Program-made: the position numbers and the translations under genes
Notes under the pieces: generated by a model
The model's input: the letters and a program-made list of their open reading frames with translations, nothing else
Databases searched by the model: none
What the model was told of the DNA's origin: nothing
DNA from: a virus
Direction: 5' to 3' (one strand)
IMG/VR virus record: IMGVR_UViG_3300025162_000024
Coordinates: 60,319-124,318 of that record
Length of the DNA: 64,000 nucleotides
Shown here: one piece after another, positions 62,747-64,000 of the stretch
Position numbering within the stretch: position 1 is the stretch's first letter
How the letters are laid out: every line of letters starts with the position of its first letter

Positions 62747-63189
62747 ACGCCTACCTCTGTAAGCCCGTTCAACCACTCGTTCACCCGTTCCTCGGCCTGG
62801 CCATCGATGGTCAAGACGATCACCCGCTCACCCGACTCCAGGTCCTGTGTCTCTTCCGTGGCCCCCATCCCCAACAGCTGCCGGATGTCCGGAGAGGTCA
62901 AAGCACACTGGCGGTTATACTCTTTGAGCAGGCCTTGGAGCTGAGCACCCCCAGCCTTCTGGGACATCCCGAGGCCCCCGTTGTACGCGTCGTACAATAG
63001 GTCATACGACCCATCCGGGGTCCGGACCACCCCGATCTCGTAGCATCTGAGGTTCTCGGGGATCGTAATGACCCACTCGGAACCGGATCGCATCTGCCCG
63101 CCATACGTCCGGAACTTATCCCGCTTCTCCAGGGCCATCCCGAGTACCGTACAGGCCAGGCCCAACGCTTTCAGATTCTTGATCTTCAT
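62743..63189 (-). CDS. DUF1257/ycf35-like protein (148 aa)
   Basis: LKALGLACTVLGMALEKRDK, FRTYGGQ, ITIPENLRCYEIGVVRTPDG and SYDLLYDAYNGGLG follow the DUF1257 order: helix, Y.G, a strand, then IG....DG.Y.L..D. Cellular DUF1257 genes pair with DUF2997 and an AAA ATPase in an uncharacterised, redox- or stress-linked system; plastids keep it as ycf35. The ATPase may lie beyond the window. The ribosome site is weak; ATGA overlap with the downstream gene. Confidence 0.6.
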   Translation of the reverse strand: MKIKNLKALGLACTVLGMALEKRDKFRTYGGQMRSGSEWVITIPENLRCYEIGVVRTPDGSYDLLYDAYNGGLGMSQKAGGAQLQGLLKEYNRQCALTSPDIRQLLGMGATEETQDLESGERVIVLTIDGQAEERVNEWLNGLTEVGV

Positions 63190-63209
63190 GCCTACCACAG
63201 CAATATGGC

Positions 63210-63815
63210 TTATGATTGCACCTCATCTGCAGCTGGGATAGGGGTAAGCCGACACTTGTGGTGGCTGTCCTCTTCCCAGTAAACGTTCTGCTCATTTGCC
63301 TTGTTAAAGGCGTCCACGGCCTTCTCGAACTCTTTGACCCCGTCCAGATCCTGGAAATCACTGTCTTCGACCCCTGCATTTTCCAGCAGGTTATTGACGA
63401 TCTCGACTGCGTCCAGCGAGTAGGGGATCACCTTACAGGTGTGGACGAATTCCGGCAGACCCATGTCCGGACCTTCCCTGGAGTCTGCCAGATACTCGAC
63501 GGCCTCCTCTGGATCCGGGAAATACCTGTCTCCGATGCAGACGGGTCCAGAGTAGTCCTCGATCAGCTCAGCTCGGTCCAGCCGGTCAGAGTCTATCTTA
63601 GCGTAGTAAGGGCCCCAGCACTTCCGGCAGACAGTTGCAACATGCCCACGAATACTGTCGTCGACTAGATCCGCTACCTTCCCGCAAACCAGGCATGTGC
63701 AGCACTTTGCGGAGCAGTACGCGGTACGCTCCGGGTAAACTCGCTTGCATACCCCGCACATCCAGGCCATTACCAACTGGCCGTCATTGTCCCTCAACTG
63801 AACTTCATTCGCCAT
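63210..63815 (-). CDS. zinc-finger phage protein (201 aa)
   Basis: Residues 18-70 contain MCGVCKRVY, YCSAKCCTCLVCGK and VCRKCWG: at least two zinc sites. The C-terminal half (YFPDPEEAVEYLADSREGPD, VHTCKVIPYSLDAVEIVNNL, VDAFNKANEQNVYWEED) matches phage proteins of unknown function with a conserved FN..N....Y..D ending. AAGGAC ribosome site. Confidence 0.6.
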   Translation of the reverse strand: MANEVQLRDNDGQLVMAWMCGVCKRVYPERTAYCSAKCCTCLVCGKVADLVDDSIRGHVATVCRKCWGPYYAKIDSDRLDRAELIEDYSGPVCIGDRYFPDPEEAVEYLADSREGPDMGLPEFVHTCKVIPYSLDAVEIVNNLLENAGVEDSDFQDLDGVKEFEKAVDAFNKANEQNVYWEEDSHHKCRLTPIPAADEVQS

Positions 63816-63826
63816 CGTTTCGTCCT

Positions 63827-64000
63827 TTAGATAGTCCGCGACCGGAGAACAGCGGTCGTCGCCTGCCTGTGCATCTCCTGGGCGACCCCTGTGACCTGGG
63901 TGCGGAATCCGGAGAGCACCGCTTTGAGCTGCTCTTGGATCTCGCTGCTCTTGTTGATCGCCTGGACCGACGTGGTCTGGAGCAGTTCTCGGATCTTCTT
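63827..64000 (-). CDS. C-terminus of a helical protein cut by the window edge
   Basis: The last 57 codons of a gene that starts beyond the right edge: KKIRELLQTTSVQAINKSSE, then IQEQLKAVLSG and GVAQEMHRQATTAVL before TAA. It is all amphipathic helix, compatible with a coiled-coil or structural protein. No family can be assigned. Confidence 0.55.
   Translation of the reverse strand, partial: KKIRELLQTTSVQAINKSSEIQEQLKAVLSGFRTQVTGVAQEMHRQATTAVLRSRTI

Noticed and set aside
1-64000. Alternative genetic code (stop reassignment), prompted by the in-frame TAA at 5133
   Set aside because: TAA, TAG and TGA all end well-supported genes with tight overlaps elsewhere in the window, so no stop is reassigned generally.

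Overview
This window is a gene-dense stretch of a large double-stranded DNA bacteriophage genome, probably assembled from an environmental sample. It carries a GpA-like terminase large subunit and a full phage replication and recombination set: family A polymerase with a uracil-glycosylase-like N-terminus, zinc-finger/TOPRIM primase, DnaB-like helicase, UvsX-like recombinase, SbcC/SbcD (gp46/gp47-like) pair, superfamily 2 helicase and RNA ligase. There are also many tiny zinc-binding or membrane proteins, almost every gene has an AAGGAG-type ribosome site, and neighbouring genes usually overlap by a few bases. GC content is moderately high. TAA, TAG and TGA are all used as ordinary stops, so the code is standard. 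The host is a bacterium; a phage-borne prepilin-like protein suggests that it has type IV pilus or type II secretion machinery.

Layout. Nearly all genes read leftward (minus strand). Positions 1-31.9 kb are an accessory region: small unknown proteins, ThyX, a homing endonuclease, two glycosyltransferases, a leucine-rich-repeat protein, a DEDDh exonuclease, an MmcB-like nuclease, a Dam-type adenine methyltransferase, a TnsA-like nuclease and a second methyltransferase. Scattered through it are large paralogous proteins built from an unrecognised tandem repeat of about 60-70 residues (starts RWY, centre YPA..FY, ends in a helix EEA..LI..W). Positions 31.9-32.2 kb hold a 276-bp element with perfect 67-bp inverted arms. 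Positions 33.2-42.7 kb hold the terminase (plus strand), a pilin-like gene, an 838-residue zinc-finger protein (plus strand) and several long unknown genes. Positions 42.7-61.1 kb are the replication/recombination module, interrupted once by another repeat protein. The right end (61.1-64 kb) has DUF2997- and DUF1257-like genes and zinc proteins.

How the genes work together. The 43-61 kb module can make a near-complete replisome: helicase, possible loader, primase, polymerase, single-strand-binding candidate, recombinase, SbcCD and ligase. ThyX would supply dTMP. The Dam-type methyltransferase, glycosyltransferases and MmcB/TnsA-like nucleases look like genome-protection or host-takeover functions.

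The most unusual features are: (1) the expanded repeat family, about 35 copies in ten proteins by eye; (2) the 67-bp inverted-repeat element; (3) three genes whose only well-placed start after a strong Shine-Dalgarno is ACG; (4) a 15-residue insertion inside the ThyX signature; (5) a phage-encoded prepilin; and (6) a shared 19-bp palindromic motif in front of two membrane-protein genes. Start sites below were chosen by ribosome-site spacing and gene overlap; all family assignments are from reading the sequence, without database searches.
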